Part shown: in pieces, positions 1 to 11,400 of the stretch
Numbering within the stretch: the first letter of the stretch is position 1
Layout of the letters: each line of letters starts with the position of its first letter
Assembly (NCBI GenBank): GCA_014526335.1
Contig: JACTAT010000052.1
Span: 4,405,905 to 4,469,904, forward strand
Origin: Chrysaora quinquecirrha
Taxonomy: Eukaryota > Cnidaria > Scyphozoa > Semaeostomeae > Pelagiidae
Length of the DNA: 64,000 nucleotides
Direction: 5' to 3'
Program-made: the position numbers and the translations under genes
Notes under the pieces: model-generated
What the model saw: only the letters and a program-made list of their open reading frames with translations
Told to the model about the DNA's origin: nothing
Databases searched by the model: none

Positions 1-219
1 CAGAAGAAAAACGACAACTTTTATTTTCGAACAAGACATGTTTCGGATTACTCAATCCATCTTCAGTTAATGAGAAATTAAAATAAAAACGTTGAATTTA
101 TTACAAAGCTAGGTAACAATAATAATTTAAAGAGGCAAAAGGAAAAGATCTAAAAACCTAATTACAATTAAAGTGTAAAAACAAGAAAAAAACAAAGAAA
201 AACAAAAACGCCGAAACTA

Positions 220-558
220 TTATACTAAAGTCAAATTATAATGGTAAAGCTGCCTATTGAGAGAGGGCTTCTCCCAAGATATGTGTAAGGCTTCCTTGAT
301 TTTTAATTGAAAAGACGTGTGGGCGGTATCCAGAACTGTAAAAGAGTCCTCAGAGCAAAATTCACGACAACCAGGAGAGTCCTTAAAATGTTTAAGAATG
401 TGTGAATTCTTATCTGTGACCAAATGCTCACGGATCCGTGTAGAAAGATGGCGGCTTGTTTCCCCGACATAAGATGCGTTACTGCATCCGGCACAAGAAA
501 ATTTGTAAACTACACGAGATCTGAGGCATTTGGGCACAGAATCCTTAACCTTAAACAA
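220..558 (-). pseudogene. PLE GIY-YIG-type endonuclease fragment (left copy)
   Basis: The encoded 112 residues contain the PLE endonuclease signature: CLRSRVVYKFSCAGC, then YVGETSRHLSTRIREH, and a downstream KIKEALHISWEKPSLN segment. In Penelope-like elements this domain follows the RT and nicks target DNA. The sequence is nearly identical to residues 42-153 of the plus-strand copy at 1511-1972. The reading frame upstream of 558 is closed because this copy lacks one A in an A-run at about 641-643 compared with the other arm (CATAAATT versus CATAAAATT), so RT and endonuclease are no longer joined. Confidence 0.85.
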
Positions 559-864
559 ATTACGTAATTTAAAGGATGTGAAAATAAGTTTAATATCTAA
601 ATCAGAACAATAACGTTTAACAATATTCTTAATTTATGCTTGGTGGCAAGAGAGAAACGCCCAATGTAAGGAAGCTTCAAATAGCTGGGGCTAACCGTTT
701 CCTGTAAGATGAGACACTATTGGGAGAAGAATTAGAACCTGTTGTGCGTTTCTTATCGAGATATGATCGAATAACCTTTTCAATGATATAGGAAGGGTAA
801 AGATTCTTATTAAAGATCTTAGTTAATTCTTTTATATCACTTTGGAAACCCCTTTCAGTGTTAT

Positions 865-1460
865 TTATCTTATATGTACGATCAACAAGATTTCTAATAA
901 GACCGATCTTGTAAGTAAATGCAGTAAAACTAAAAAGTTGGTGAGGAGGCCCGTATATGTCTTCTTACGATAAACAGATGTTAAACTCGACCCTGAATTA
1001 CTATTACTAACAAGAACGTCCAGAAAAGGCAATTTATTATCAACCTGTTTTTCCATGGTGAATTTGATGTTGTTGTGTTGTTTATTTATGAAATCAAAGA
1101 ATAATAGCGCGTCCTGTTCGTTCTTAAAAAGGCAGAACGTGTCGTCAACGTAACGACGGTAAAATAAAATATCCGAATCCGTGTAAGAAGTGACCCAAAT
1201 CTTTTCATGGTGACCCATGAAAAGGTTAGCCAAAACTGGGGCAAGTGGCGATCCCATGGCAACTCCATCGACCTGGTCATAGCAATTACCATTAAATAAA
1301 AAATGGGTTTGTGCCGTGGCAAAGGAAAATAATTTCTTAAGATCTTCGTTGCTAATTTTGAAATCTGGGTAGGCCTTAAAAATGTAATCAACAGCTAACT
1401 GGATACATTCTTCTAATGGAATATTTGTAAAAAGACTTTCGACGTCAAAAGAAACCATTT
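865..1460 (-). pseudogene. PLE reverse transcriptase fragment (palm)
   Basis: The minus-strand frame shows reverse transcriptase palm motifs in order: motif A (SFDVESLFTNIP), motif B (GVAMGSPLAPVLANLFMG) and the catalytic motif C YVDD within YRRYVDDTFCLF. This order and wording are typical of Penelope-like elements. The fragment starts at the inversion breakpoint near 1460, so the finger domain is absent. The frame is lost at about 925, after TYTGLLTNF, where a shift sends translation out of the family sequence before the stop at 865. It is the 5'-truncated, frameshifted RT part of the left PLE copy and belongs with the endonuclease fragment at 220-558. Confidence 0.85.
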
Positions 1461-1510
1461 CTTCTCCCAATAGTGTCTCATCTTACAGGGAAACGGTTAG
1501 CCCCAGCTAT

Positions 1511-1972
1511 TTGAAGCTTCCTTACATTGGGCGTTTCTCTCTTGCCACCAAGCATAAAATTAAGAATATTGTTAAACGTTATTGTTCTGATTTAGATATT
1601 AAACTTATTTTCACATCCTTTAAATTACGTAATTTGTTTAAGGTTAAGGATTCTGTGCCCAAATGCCTCAGATCTCGTGTAGTTTACAAATTTTCTTGTG
1701 CCGGATGCAGTAACGCATCTTATGTCGGGGAAACAAGCCGCCATCTTTCTACACGGATCCGTGAGCATTTGGTCACAGATAAGAATTCACACATTCTTAA
1801 ACATTTTAAGGACTCTCCTGGTTGTCGTGAATTTTGCTCTGAGGACTCTTTTACAGTTCTGGATACCGCCCACACGTCTTTTCAATTAAAAATCAAGGAA
1901 GCCTTACACATATCTTGGGAGAAGCCCTCTCTCAATAGGCAGCTTTACCATTATAATTTGACTTTAGTATAA
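1511..1972 (+). pseudogene. PLE thumb/linker plus endonuclease (right copy)
   Basis: This open frame of 153 codons begins at the RT thumb (LPYIGRFSLATKHKIKNIV), passes through a linker (FKVKDSVPKCLRS) and ends with the GIY-YIG-type endonuclease (YVGETSRHLSTRIREH) and its C-terminal EALHISWEKPSLN motif. There is no ATG at the 5' end and the RT palm is absent, so it is the 3' end of a truncated element and not a gene. The copy is intact over this stretch, which shows that the frameshift in the opposite arm arose after, or independently of, the inversion. It ends at TAG/TAA codons followed by a T-rich 3' UTR ending at 2194. Confidence 0.85.
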
Positions 1973-2195
1973 TAGTTTCGGCGTTTTTGTTTTTCTTTGT
2001 TTTTTCTTTGTTTTTTACACTTTAATTGTAATTAGGTTTTTTAGATCTTTTCCCTTTTGCCTCTTTAAATTATTATTGTTACCTAGCTTTGTAATAAATT
2101 CAACGTTTTTATTTTAATTTCTCATTAACTGAAGATGGATTGAGTAATCCGAAACATGTCTTGTTCGAAAATAAAAGTTGTCGTTTTTCTTCTGC

Positions 2196-2785
2196 AATTT
2201 CTCGCAAATGCGCTGTTAAACAGAAACTTATCGGGCTTACAAGCAATGTTTGACCGTTTGGTCGCGTCATACAACATTTTTCGACAAGCAGAGTTGCTTA
2301 TTAACGATGCCAAATGGTCACATTTTCTTTGACAAGGAAATTACATATGTTTGACGAACAATGTTTCATCGGACTTACAAGCAATGTTTGACCGTTTGGT
2401 CGCGTCATAAAACATTGTTCGAAGAGTGGAATTACTTATTAATGATACCAAATGGTCAAATTTTGTTTGACAAGGAAATTTCATATGTTTGACAGACAAT
2501 GTTTCATCGGGTTTACAAGCAATGTTTGACCGTTCGGTGACGTCATACAACATTTTTCGACAAGCAGAGTTGCTTATTAACGATGCCAAATGGTCACATT
2601 TTCTTTGACAAGGAAATTACATATGTTTGACGAACAATGTTTCATCGGACTTACAAGAAATGTTTGACCGTTTGGTCGCGTCATAAAACATTGTTCGAAG
2701 AGCGGAATTACTTATTCACGTTCCCAAACGGTCAAACTTATTGTTTGACAAACAATGTTTAAACGTTTGCCCAAGACCTGAGAAT
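2196..2785. repeat. 138-bp tandem repeat with alternating units inside a foldback element
   Basis: The word TGTTTGACCGTTTGGTC and its surroundings recur with the key TGACCG at 2251, 2389, 2527 and 2665, giving an exact 138-bp spacing. Units alternate: the first and third contain TTTTTCGACAAGCAGAGTTGC, the second and fourth contain TTGTTCGAAGAGYGGAATTAC, so the real period is a 276-bp dimer. The right edge (CAAACAATGTTTAAACG) resembles the inward-facing ends of the foldback MITE family found at 33321, 33951, 35564 and 44002. Open frames here (2125-2313 and 2341-2589, minus) only restate the repeat. Confidence 0.85.
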
Positions 2786-4733
2786 GATAGTGTTATAATC
2801 GTATTATTACAACAGTCAAACAGCTATTTCTTAAATACTCTTCAAAACATATTAATCTTCGTTAAAACAACCCTCTCAACCGAAGTCCTTTAAATAGGCT
2901 TTTAACACAGTAACACAACTTTGAGACTTGGGACTTTATTTATTACAAATACAGTAGTTTGATGTTTATCGGGAGATGAAACTTTATCAATAAAATAAGC
3001 AAATAAATACTACAAATAAATACTACAATGAAACGTAACTTAGGCCAAACAAGGGAGTTATACCTAGATATGTAAGAACAAATAAGTACAAATAGTTATT
3101 TTGAATATTTGAACGATGATAAACACACACACAGTCCACTCGGAAAGTTGATAACGATATAAGATTTGGAATACTTAAAGGCCTGGTTTAAAGAAACCTC
3201 GTTCCTACGGGCATCTGCATTAAGAGAATTTAAACTCGATGAAGGAAGGAGTTGAATTGGACTTATTACAGATCGTCCCACTCGTTCGGAAAAAGTAGCC
3301 TCTTATAACTATAACAATATAATTGCTGTTTCATAAGACTGGTGCTCAGAAGCAAGCAGCGACCAGGTTGCTGTGACGGTTCTTTGTCAAAGCATTGTTC
3401 AAAGCTGATCGCTGTTTGCGAAGAATGCGATGAATGTAGTTAGTCTAGAGTTGAAAGGAAAAGCAATACTAGCACACCACACAGGGTACGAGGTTTGGGT
3501 CCCTGTTTTACAAGATTTTCAAGAAACCTCGTAAGTAGGGAAACCACGAGGAACTCGAACATTGAACGTTGCTGTTCACAAATGACTGAAAATTCTGCTT
3601 ATGGTCAAACAAATTTTTCTGGCGAATTCAAACAGGCGAGACCATGGGTGAGGTCGGGGCATTGACAACAACATCTAAAAAAGTCAGCTTTCAGAAAAGA
3701 GGTGTACAAACTATTTGGTGTGCCCCAAGAAAAAATTCAAAGCTCTGACTATCAAACTCTAGTCTTGCCATGCACCTGAGCTAGAGCTGAATTTTATTTG
3801 CATTTTACAAGCTCGTAGAAAATTTTGATTCGCAAAGAACGGTAAAGGCATTAGGCCAGGGTAAAAGTGGCTTGAGCCACTCAGGGCTGACGTTTGTCAT
3901 ATACTATTCTTTTGTTTTATCAACCAATCAATTTACGCTTTACAGCGAATTCTTACAAAAACAATTGTTCTAGATTTAGTTCTGGCCTTATGCCTTTAAC
4001 TGGTAACTTTTTAGGACGACCAAACAAGAGGGAAGACGGTAGTGGCCAAACAACTATCTACATATACTATTTACAAATTATTGCAGTGACCGAATCAAGA
4101 AAGTGAGGGGGGATCATTTACTGATATGAAAAAGTCCAAATTTTGTTAAACGATGAAGCAATTCTATAATCATAAAACAAATATCCGCACACCCTTTCAT
4201 AAAAATCTCGGTTCCTCATTTCAACTTGATTCAATCACTACAAAATTCTCATTACCAGCATGTGAAAAATCTAAATTCTAGAACACAAGGATAAACGTTA
4301 CGCCTAAGAACACGAGCGTGACGTGGAGAACAAATAAATAAACGTAATAATATATAAAGACAAAATATAATACTACTAGAGATTAACTCGATTTACTTCG
4401 GACTGACTAAAATCAAGAGGATCAAGATTTTTTTACAAGAGAGAACTGGGTAACATGGTGCACAAGGTCATAAATCTTAGAAAAGAGAGCTCAGTCACGA
4501 CGGGAAACTTCTGAGACAATTATTTTATCTTAAGCTTTGAGAAGTACGCACGGGAATGAAATATCTCAGGAGCACCAGTTATCAATTTTTTATTGCCAAA
4601 AGTAATGTTTTTATCTTGGTAAATTTTGACTTTGAGCTGAGCAGGACTAAAAATGCCAGTAGAAGGTCATTCTGCTTGGAAAACACTGCCATGATAGCAG
4701 TGCGTGGTAGAGGCCTCTGGCAGATGAAATAAA
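2786..4733. other. Spacer, no gene seen
   Basis: No conserved coding segment was recognised on either strand. Bases 3256-3450 resemble, with many differences, the interior of the foldback element at 14383-14687 (shared words around CTTATTAC..CCCACTCGTTCGGAAA and GATGAATGTA). Bases 2985-3030 are an AT-rich near-duplicate of AAATAAATACTACA. Nothing else stands out. Confidence 0.5.
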
Positions 4734-5240
4734 TTGAAAAAACAGGGGTTTCACTTTACCGACAAATTGTCAAGAGTCTCGGTAGACATTATGCCGTTTA
4801 ATTATTGTCGGAAAACGACGCCTGCTTGCTCGAGAGTTAAATTCTTAGGGGCCCTTGCAGATGAAATCCCAACAAAATCAATCGAAAAACTGGGATTTTA
4901 CTCTGCCGGTAAATTGTCAATCCTCGGCAGACTTTGGATGCCGTACCAAATTTATTGGAAAACTAGCGATGGGCGCTTGTTTGCTCAAGAGTCAAATTAC
5001 CGGTAGATTATGGATACCGTACGAAATTTATCGGGAAACTAGCGACGGACACCTGTTTGCTCGAGGAAAAAGCGAAGTCCCCGTATCTAGAAAATACTCG
5101 ACAACACGCCTCAGTGCATTTACATGATAATGACGGTCATGCATCGAACCGAGAAGAGACGGTCGAGCGTCTAAGGGATACCAGAGGGTCATGCATCTAG
5201 CCGGGAAGAGACGGCTTGCATCGAGCCGAAAAGGGACAAC
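4734..5240. repeat. Degenerate ~76-bp tandem repeat cluster
   Basis: Diverged copies of a unit with CGGYAGA..TGGATRCCGTACNAAATTTAT..GGAAACTAGCGA..TTTGCTC are seen starting near 4780, 4925 and 5001 (the last two 76 bp apart). A second short motif, GGTCATGCATC..CCGRGAAGAGACGG, repeats between 5135 and 5235. Open frames at 4734-5006 and 4855-5127 (plus) follow the repeat and show no known domain. Confidence 0.55.
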
Positions 5241-5418
5241 TCTTCAACCAAACTAGAACTGGTCTGAGACCCTAAGCACATATAAATTCGATTTGGGAAT
5301 TAGCATTACCATGCAAGCGATAAAAACTAATGCTAAAAATTTTCCGTTGTATCTTAAATAAATCTGTGAAAATTTGGTTGGATTTTCTTTCTTTGTAATA
5401 TTGATACACAAATAATTT

Positions 5419-5424
5419 TTTATT
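5419..5424 (-). terminator. Polyadenylation signal of the SLC6 gene
   Basis: AATAAA on the minus strand, about 71 bases beyond the TAG stop at 5495-5497. Confidence 0.6.
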
Positions 5425-5494
5425 GATAGTTAAGATGAAAATTGTGAAAACACAACAGTTCGACATGGATATTATTCTACTTACAAAGAGCTTT

Positions 5495-8400
5495 CTAGAC
5501 GCCAATTGGAACGGATATCTCTTCATCTTTGTGTCTGACTTTTCTAATAAAGTAGTAGCATCCGAATGCAGGTGTGCACAATATGGGAAACAGTGTGACC
5601 AATACACCAACAGCGATTGACCAGCCGGGGTATGGTACTTTTACCAAAGCCATCTGAATAGAAAAATTCAACGAATTAGTGTCTTTTTATAAGCTTAATT
5701 TTGACTTCCGCCAACGGCTGATAAAACTCATCATTTTCTGCAGGAAAGATACTTAGTATAGCTGCTAAGGAAATATTTCGTCAGTCTGCGTTCTCAACGG
5801 GCTTCTTAGCTCTGGGGGGCCCCCTTGCCCCCACTTGGCTACGCTACTGTATACCAGCAATGTTGTGTATGTTGTTGTAGCAGTGATAGCTACTACACTT
5901 TTCTTTAATAAGCAACAGCTTAATAAGCAACTAGGGCTGAACTGACCTTAACATTAAGCAACTTGAGGGCTCAATTGAATAACTGTAAGCAACTAAGAAG
6001 TCAAACAACCAAGCTTATTCTCTTTCTTGTGTTAGGAAATTGTTCTTCGTTCTTATGTTTTGCATGTTGAAGCTCGTTGGCTAACGTTTTTCCACTTACT
6101 GTCTCCCAAAAGTCATGTTGTAGGCCTAACAGATGACGATTTGACCCGCGAAGTCAGGGGTGGTTAGTAGGTACAAAAAATGTTAAGCAACGTTTAAGCA
6201 ATTTTGAGGGCGTAAATGTCTAAAATTTTAAGCAACTTTGAAGGCTGGACGAAAGTCAAATTTCTTATTTAACAAAAAGTGTATTTCACCTAAACTCTGG
6301 GTATAGTGTTCTGAGCCTTATATAACGTCATTCATTCCTGTTCTAGTTCTTTATTACAGAAATTCAGAAGCAATAAAACTGTAAAAGCTTTGTCTAGCCT
6401 TCCAAAGGGCCTAGTATCTAATTCTGTTTTATGTTCAGATTTGAGGGCTCTTTTGGGAAGCTTAATAGGTATAGAACCGTGACATATTACTACTTTATTT
6501 TTTATTTTTGGGTAAGCTGTTATTTCTAGCTTTTACAGCTAATTTAGGCCTACTATGCATGCCGCATCCAGGCATGGGACCCCTAGTTTAACGCCTCTTC
6601 GGAAGGACGGGCAGAGTGAAAGTCATCCATCTGGAAAGTCACCCATCCAGATTTCGACCTCACACAACCAAACATAATTCACTGAAATGATTCTATCTCA
6701 ATGAAAACAATAGCAGTTGGACATCAAGCCTCTTTGTCTCTTTAACACTGGCATAAACTGGTACACAGAGTCATTTTAGGAGTAGTATAAGTGAGTACTT
6801 GAAATCAACACAAAACACTAACCGATGAAGGTGAAATGGTGTATCAAGGCTGCTAGGATCTTAGTAGTAGGTTAACTAATCGAGACCTCGTGCCTGTCTG
6901 TGATGCTACGGCAGTCGGGGCCCAAACCTCTACCTCGCTGAGCTTCAGACACCACGAGATAGCTGGATTAGGCCACAACGCCACAACACATTTAAACTTT
7001 AGCATTACATCAGAATAGAGCACTATTCTTACCTGAACACGATCCCAGATCTCATACATCAGTGTTCCTTTAGCAGACTGTACAACCATTCCAATAAGCA
7101 GAGAAGCGATGACAATTGGTGATACGGCCACCCATAAAACGATCCATATTTTGTGAGGTCGTCGGCCAGTCATGAATTCAATATCTTCACAAAATCTAGA
7201 ATAGAAAGAAACTTGCAACATGTGCTTCATGGGGTACCATTTCAGCATTAAAATGGGTTTATAGAGAACGATTAGGAACAATATTTTGCGCAATTAAGTC
7301 GACTCCTTTTAAATAGCATGCCTTTGGAATGCTTAAAAATCATGGTTACTATTTTCGCTGTATGATACATTTATCCCAGGGGTAACTCCAATTAGTGGTA
7401 CAGGATGGGCCATTTTTGGGATACCCTTTTCAGGATGAAAAACAAATTTTGGGGTGACCTTTGTTGTTACCATCATAAATTTAGGGACGCTTTGTTGACC
7501 TTGCTATACATGTAACATTCAAATATTAAAGAACATCTTTTACATTGCTGTAAAAATAAATTCTAGGGTATCTTTCAGGTATTTTGCATAATTTTGGGGT
7601 ATTTTTATGAAACTTTGTAAATTTTTGGGTCATATTTTCAATACGAAAGTGGTTTACCCTCGTCACTGGCCTAATGAAGTTGCTACACGGGACATACATA
7701 GCTGTAGGTACTGAAATTTACCTTGAGACTCCATAGAACCAAACAATGAAGAGCAACTCGCAAAGGGCAATGACAAGCAGAGGTACATCAATACTGTAAG
7801 AATTGAACAACTGCAATACGTATTCACCGGAATTCTGAGTGAAGATCAAACCGAGCAGGAAGCTTGGAATCGCGATCACAACTGTAAAATAAAAGGAACT
7901 ATTCAGTACCAGCTAAAGAGTTTTGGGACAGTAAAAGCAAATTTAAACGGCAGATTAAAGAATTTGAGGGAAATGAAAGTCGCTAAAAATTTAAATGAAA
8001 GTCGTTTTCTTTGCCAGCTTAACTGTCGTAACGCAGTTCTGTCGGACAGGGCTGTCCATATAAAACCAAGCACTTAACCAAGATGATTTTCAAAAAACAG
8101 AGTTGGATTTCGAATTATCAGGCCAAAAATTGTTTTTGTAGGCGATATTTAAGGAAACTCTGAGAAATTTGGTTCTTTGTCAATTTTTGCCCAACTTAAT
8201 GCCTCTTTTCAGTGCTGTTTCCCCTTTTGCGCAAAACGTTGCTTATGACCTAATTTCTGGGCAAATGAAATCATGTTTTGCTGTGCGTAATTTTTCTCAG
8301 AATGTGTAGCTACACTTGATCCTACTCCTTTTGACAAAGCACCCCGCGGAATCTTTTGGCCTTGAGTGTCTCACCCGGATTCATTACAGTAAACGAGTCT

Positions 8401-11400
8401 TAGTTTTCGCTGCCTTCGCCTGGCCCTAATTGTATAACCCAAATATATTTGTTGTTGTTGTTAATGATGACAGCTGGTGTGTTGTGTAGGGGCTGGGAGC
8501 CAGTATACGACTTTTGTATTGAGTCCGAGTCTCTCCTACGGTCTGAACAAACCATAACAAAAATCAAAACAAAGAAGAAAGTATGTAGACTTACTGATGA
8601 CAAACTCGCTTCTGACATTTTTGAACATGGGCATATCCTTCATGGAGCTGACAATACTTTCAAGGTTACCAAACATGCTGCTCAAACCAAGTGATACAAG
8701 CATCATAAAGAAGATGATTGCAAAAAAAGTCGAACCAGGTAGTTGATCAATGACTTCTGTCATTGTGATAAAAGCCAGACCAGTTCCTCCAGAACCCTAA
8801 AAACAACCAAAATTGCCTGAAAAATAGTCGCATGGACAGTCATGTAACTGGAGATCTCGGCCAGCGTGGGAGAAATCAAATCTGTTCCTCATTATCCTTT
8901 TACTAGGATTCACAATTCCATGAAAGAACAAAAGGAAAGTTTTGTCATGAAATGGTGGATCTTAGGAGAACGATACTGAGAAATAGACTTGGAGTAAGCC
9001 TACAGAGCAAGCTGCAGGTCCATATCAGCTGCAAAGCTTCCAGAAACCAGAATGAAACTATAAACTGCGGTAAAGCCCCCTCCCCCAACTATTTCTCTAG
9101 CTCTACGCCACTTTTTGCCACCCTGAAGTCAATTGAATCGACTACTTGGGAACGTAATTACGCCAGAAACTTCAAAACAAAGAAAATATCATCCTGCCAT
9201 GCCAATAAAGTAGAATAAGTTGTAAATGTAATTTGTGGCTAATTCTAGGCTGTAAAGCAAACATCGTCACTTTAGGCACTTTTAGCAGTTACTAAATTGT
9301 TTTTGAGGTCCAAGATAGTTCTGTTCTTGTGTATAGGATTTTGTGGATAGACAAAAATGGAATAAGCTGCTTTATTCTATCTGAAATTACATTTCAGGCG
9401 ATTATACTTGATGTGGTTGGACATACAAGACAACTGAATATAAGAAAGACTGACAACAAACTGTCCGCGGCAATACAAAAATTGATTTCAGAAACAAATG
9501 GCAGATAAGACAAAGAAAAAGAAACAGTTAGATACTGGAGTTAATACTTCGCATTGGAACTCAGGTCTTCGTCAGAGATAAATGAAAAATATAGCCAACA
9601 TTCCTTTATTTGGCTCTGAAGAAGCCCTGAATGCCTGATTGTTTCTGATTGTTTGTTTCTTTTCTGTCTTACTGTTTCTGATTGTTTCTTTTCTGTCTTA
9701 TCTGCCGTTTTCTGCTGTTTATGTAATCAATTTGAATTAACTAAGCTGAATCTACGCAATCAATACTCTACTATATACTATAGATGATTCCATACCTCTT
9801 TTAAGAATTTCTTCAGGTCGCAAAGCTCGTATTTGTTATCCTTGACACCCTGTTGATATATTTTGTCCCACAAAGCAGTGTAGTTGGATGAATTTGAAGG
9901 AATACTTGGATATTTCTTCATCATCACATTTCCAATATCAATGTTGTTATATTCTGTGCACTTTTTCATCATGTAATTTGCTCTGTAAGTAGAAAGAATC
10001 AAAATGAATTGCAATCATATCTTCAAATACTGAAATTTCATAATCGCGGCCTTTCGTTGAAAAGTTCTATTACAAAGGCCTATCGTGAAATACTTTAAAA
10101 TTGCCGCAATCTTCAACCCTGATCCTCACATACCTGTATCCTACCATTGAGAACATAGCTATTCCAGCAAAAATAGAAGTTCCACAGTTGATGAAACAGA
10201 TGAGCAAAGTGTCTTTCAGTGTATCTGAATGCGTCGGGTTATAACTTGCATATGCAATCAAACCACCATTTGCCAAACTTAGCGAGAATAGGATCTGTGC
10301 GGCAGCTTGTAGCCAAACCTGAGGGTCTTTCAACATCTCCCACTAGAATAGAATAAAGAAAAGAATTTCTATTACGAAGACAGAGTTAGGTCAAGGAAGC
10401 AAAAGAAACTGAAAAAGCATAGAAAAAGGAGATAGAGACGATACGGGAAGAATGTGGCAAAGTATAGACATGCTGAAAGAAAACAAGAAAGCATGACAGA
10501 AAAAAGGCAGAACGAAGGGAAACAGGAAGAACGGGAGAAAAGCAGGATGAATGGAAGAAGAGAAGGATGAACGGAAGAAAAGGAGGAAGAACGGAAGAAA
10601 AAAGGAAAAACGGAAGAAGAGAAGGAAGAACGGAAGAAAAGAGGGAAGAACGGAAGAAGAGAGGGAAGAGCGGAAGGAAAAAGGAAAAAGGAAGGGCTGA
10701 AGAAAAGAAGGAAGAACGGAAGAAAATGGAAGTACGGAAGAATAGAGGGAAGAATGGAAGAAAAGAATGGAAGAATGGAAGAAAAGAAGAAAGAATGGAA
10801 GAATGGAAGAAAAGAAGGAAGAACGGAAGAAATGAGGGAAGAACGGAAGAAGAGAGGGAATAGCGGAATGAAAAAGGAAGGGCTGAAGAAAAGAAGATAG
10901 AACCGAAGAAAAAGGAAGAACGAAAGAAAAGCAGGATAAAAAGATGAACAGAAGGAAGAACGGAAGAAAAGGAGGAAGAACGGAAGAAGAGAAGGAAATG
11001 GAAGAAATGAAGGAAGAACGGAAGAAAAGCAGGAAGAACAATGAACAGAAGGAAGAACGGAAGAAGAGAAGGAAGAACGGAAGAAAAGAAGGAATCAGCT
11101 ACCAAAGAAAGGAGGGAACAACCGAGCATCGCAAGTGGTGCGGAACAAAATTAGGCTCCCAGCAAGGAAGGATTTGGATCTTAATGTTGTTACTAACCTC
11201 TGGTGTGAATAAATGTTTGAGTCCATCTTCAAAGCCATCCAACATGAAACCACGGATTAAGAAGGTTAACAATACGACATACGGAAACAGGGCAGTGAAG
11301 TAGACAACCTAGAAATACAATAAATAAACGTTACAAATAGATATCTTGAAGCCTTAGTGGCCGTATTCTACAGAATTAGAAATGCCTTAAAAGCTAAGCC

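Larger units (their letters stand above)
1..2194. mobile_element. Inverted pair of truncated Penelope-like retroelements
   Basis: Bases 1-730 are the near-identical reverse complement of 1460-2194, and a unique loop at 731-1459 lies between them. The left copy reads on the minus strand and covers part of the reverse transcriptase, the linker, the GIY-YIG-type endonuclease and the 3' UTR. The right copy reads on the plus strand and keeps only the thumb/linker, endonuclease and 3' UTR. The copies meet at a short shared word (GGGAGAAGAA, about 10 bp), so the junction looks like microhomology joining of a partial inverted copy, a common arrangement for PLE insertions. The arms differ by a few 1-bp indels, one of which breaks the minus-strand reading frame. 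Neither copy has the 5' part of the RT, so both are dead. Confidence 0.88.

Noticed and set aside
2125..2589. Repeated MASLISNSACRKMLYD ORFs as a small protein family
   Set aside because: The repetition follows the 138-bp DNA repeat, frames contain TTG-type starts, and no coding conservation is visible beyond the repeat itself.
5272..5610. 112-codon minus ORF over the SLC6 last exon
   Set aside because: It is in a different frame from the true terminal exon ([17 protein letters not shown] ... stop at 5495).
10386..11129. 247-codon minus ORF and overlapping K/E-rich plus ORFs
   Set aside because: They translate the GGAAGAACGGAAGAAAA minisatellite. All frames are open because the strand is nearly pure purine.
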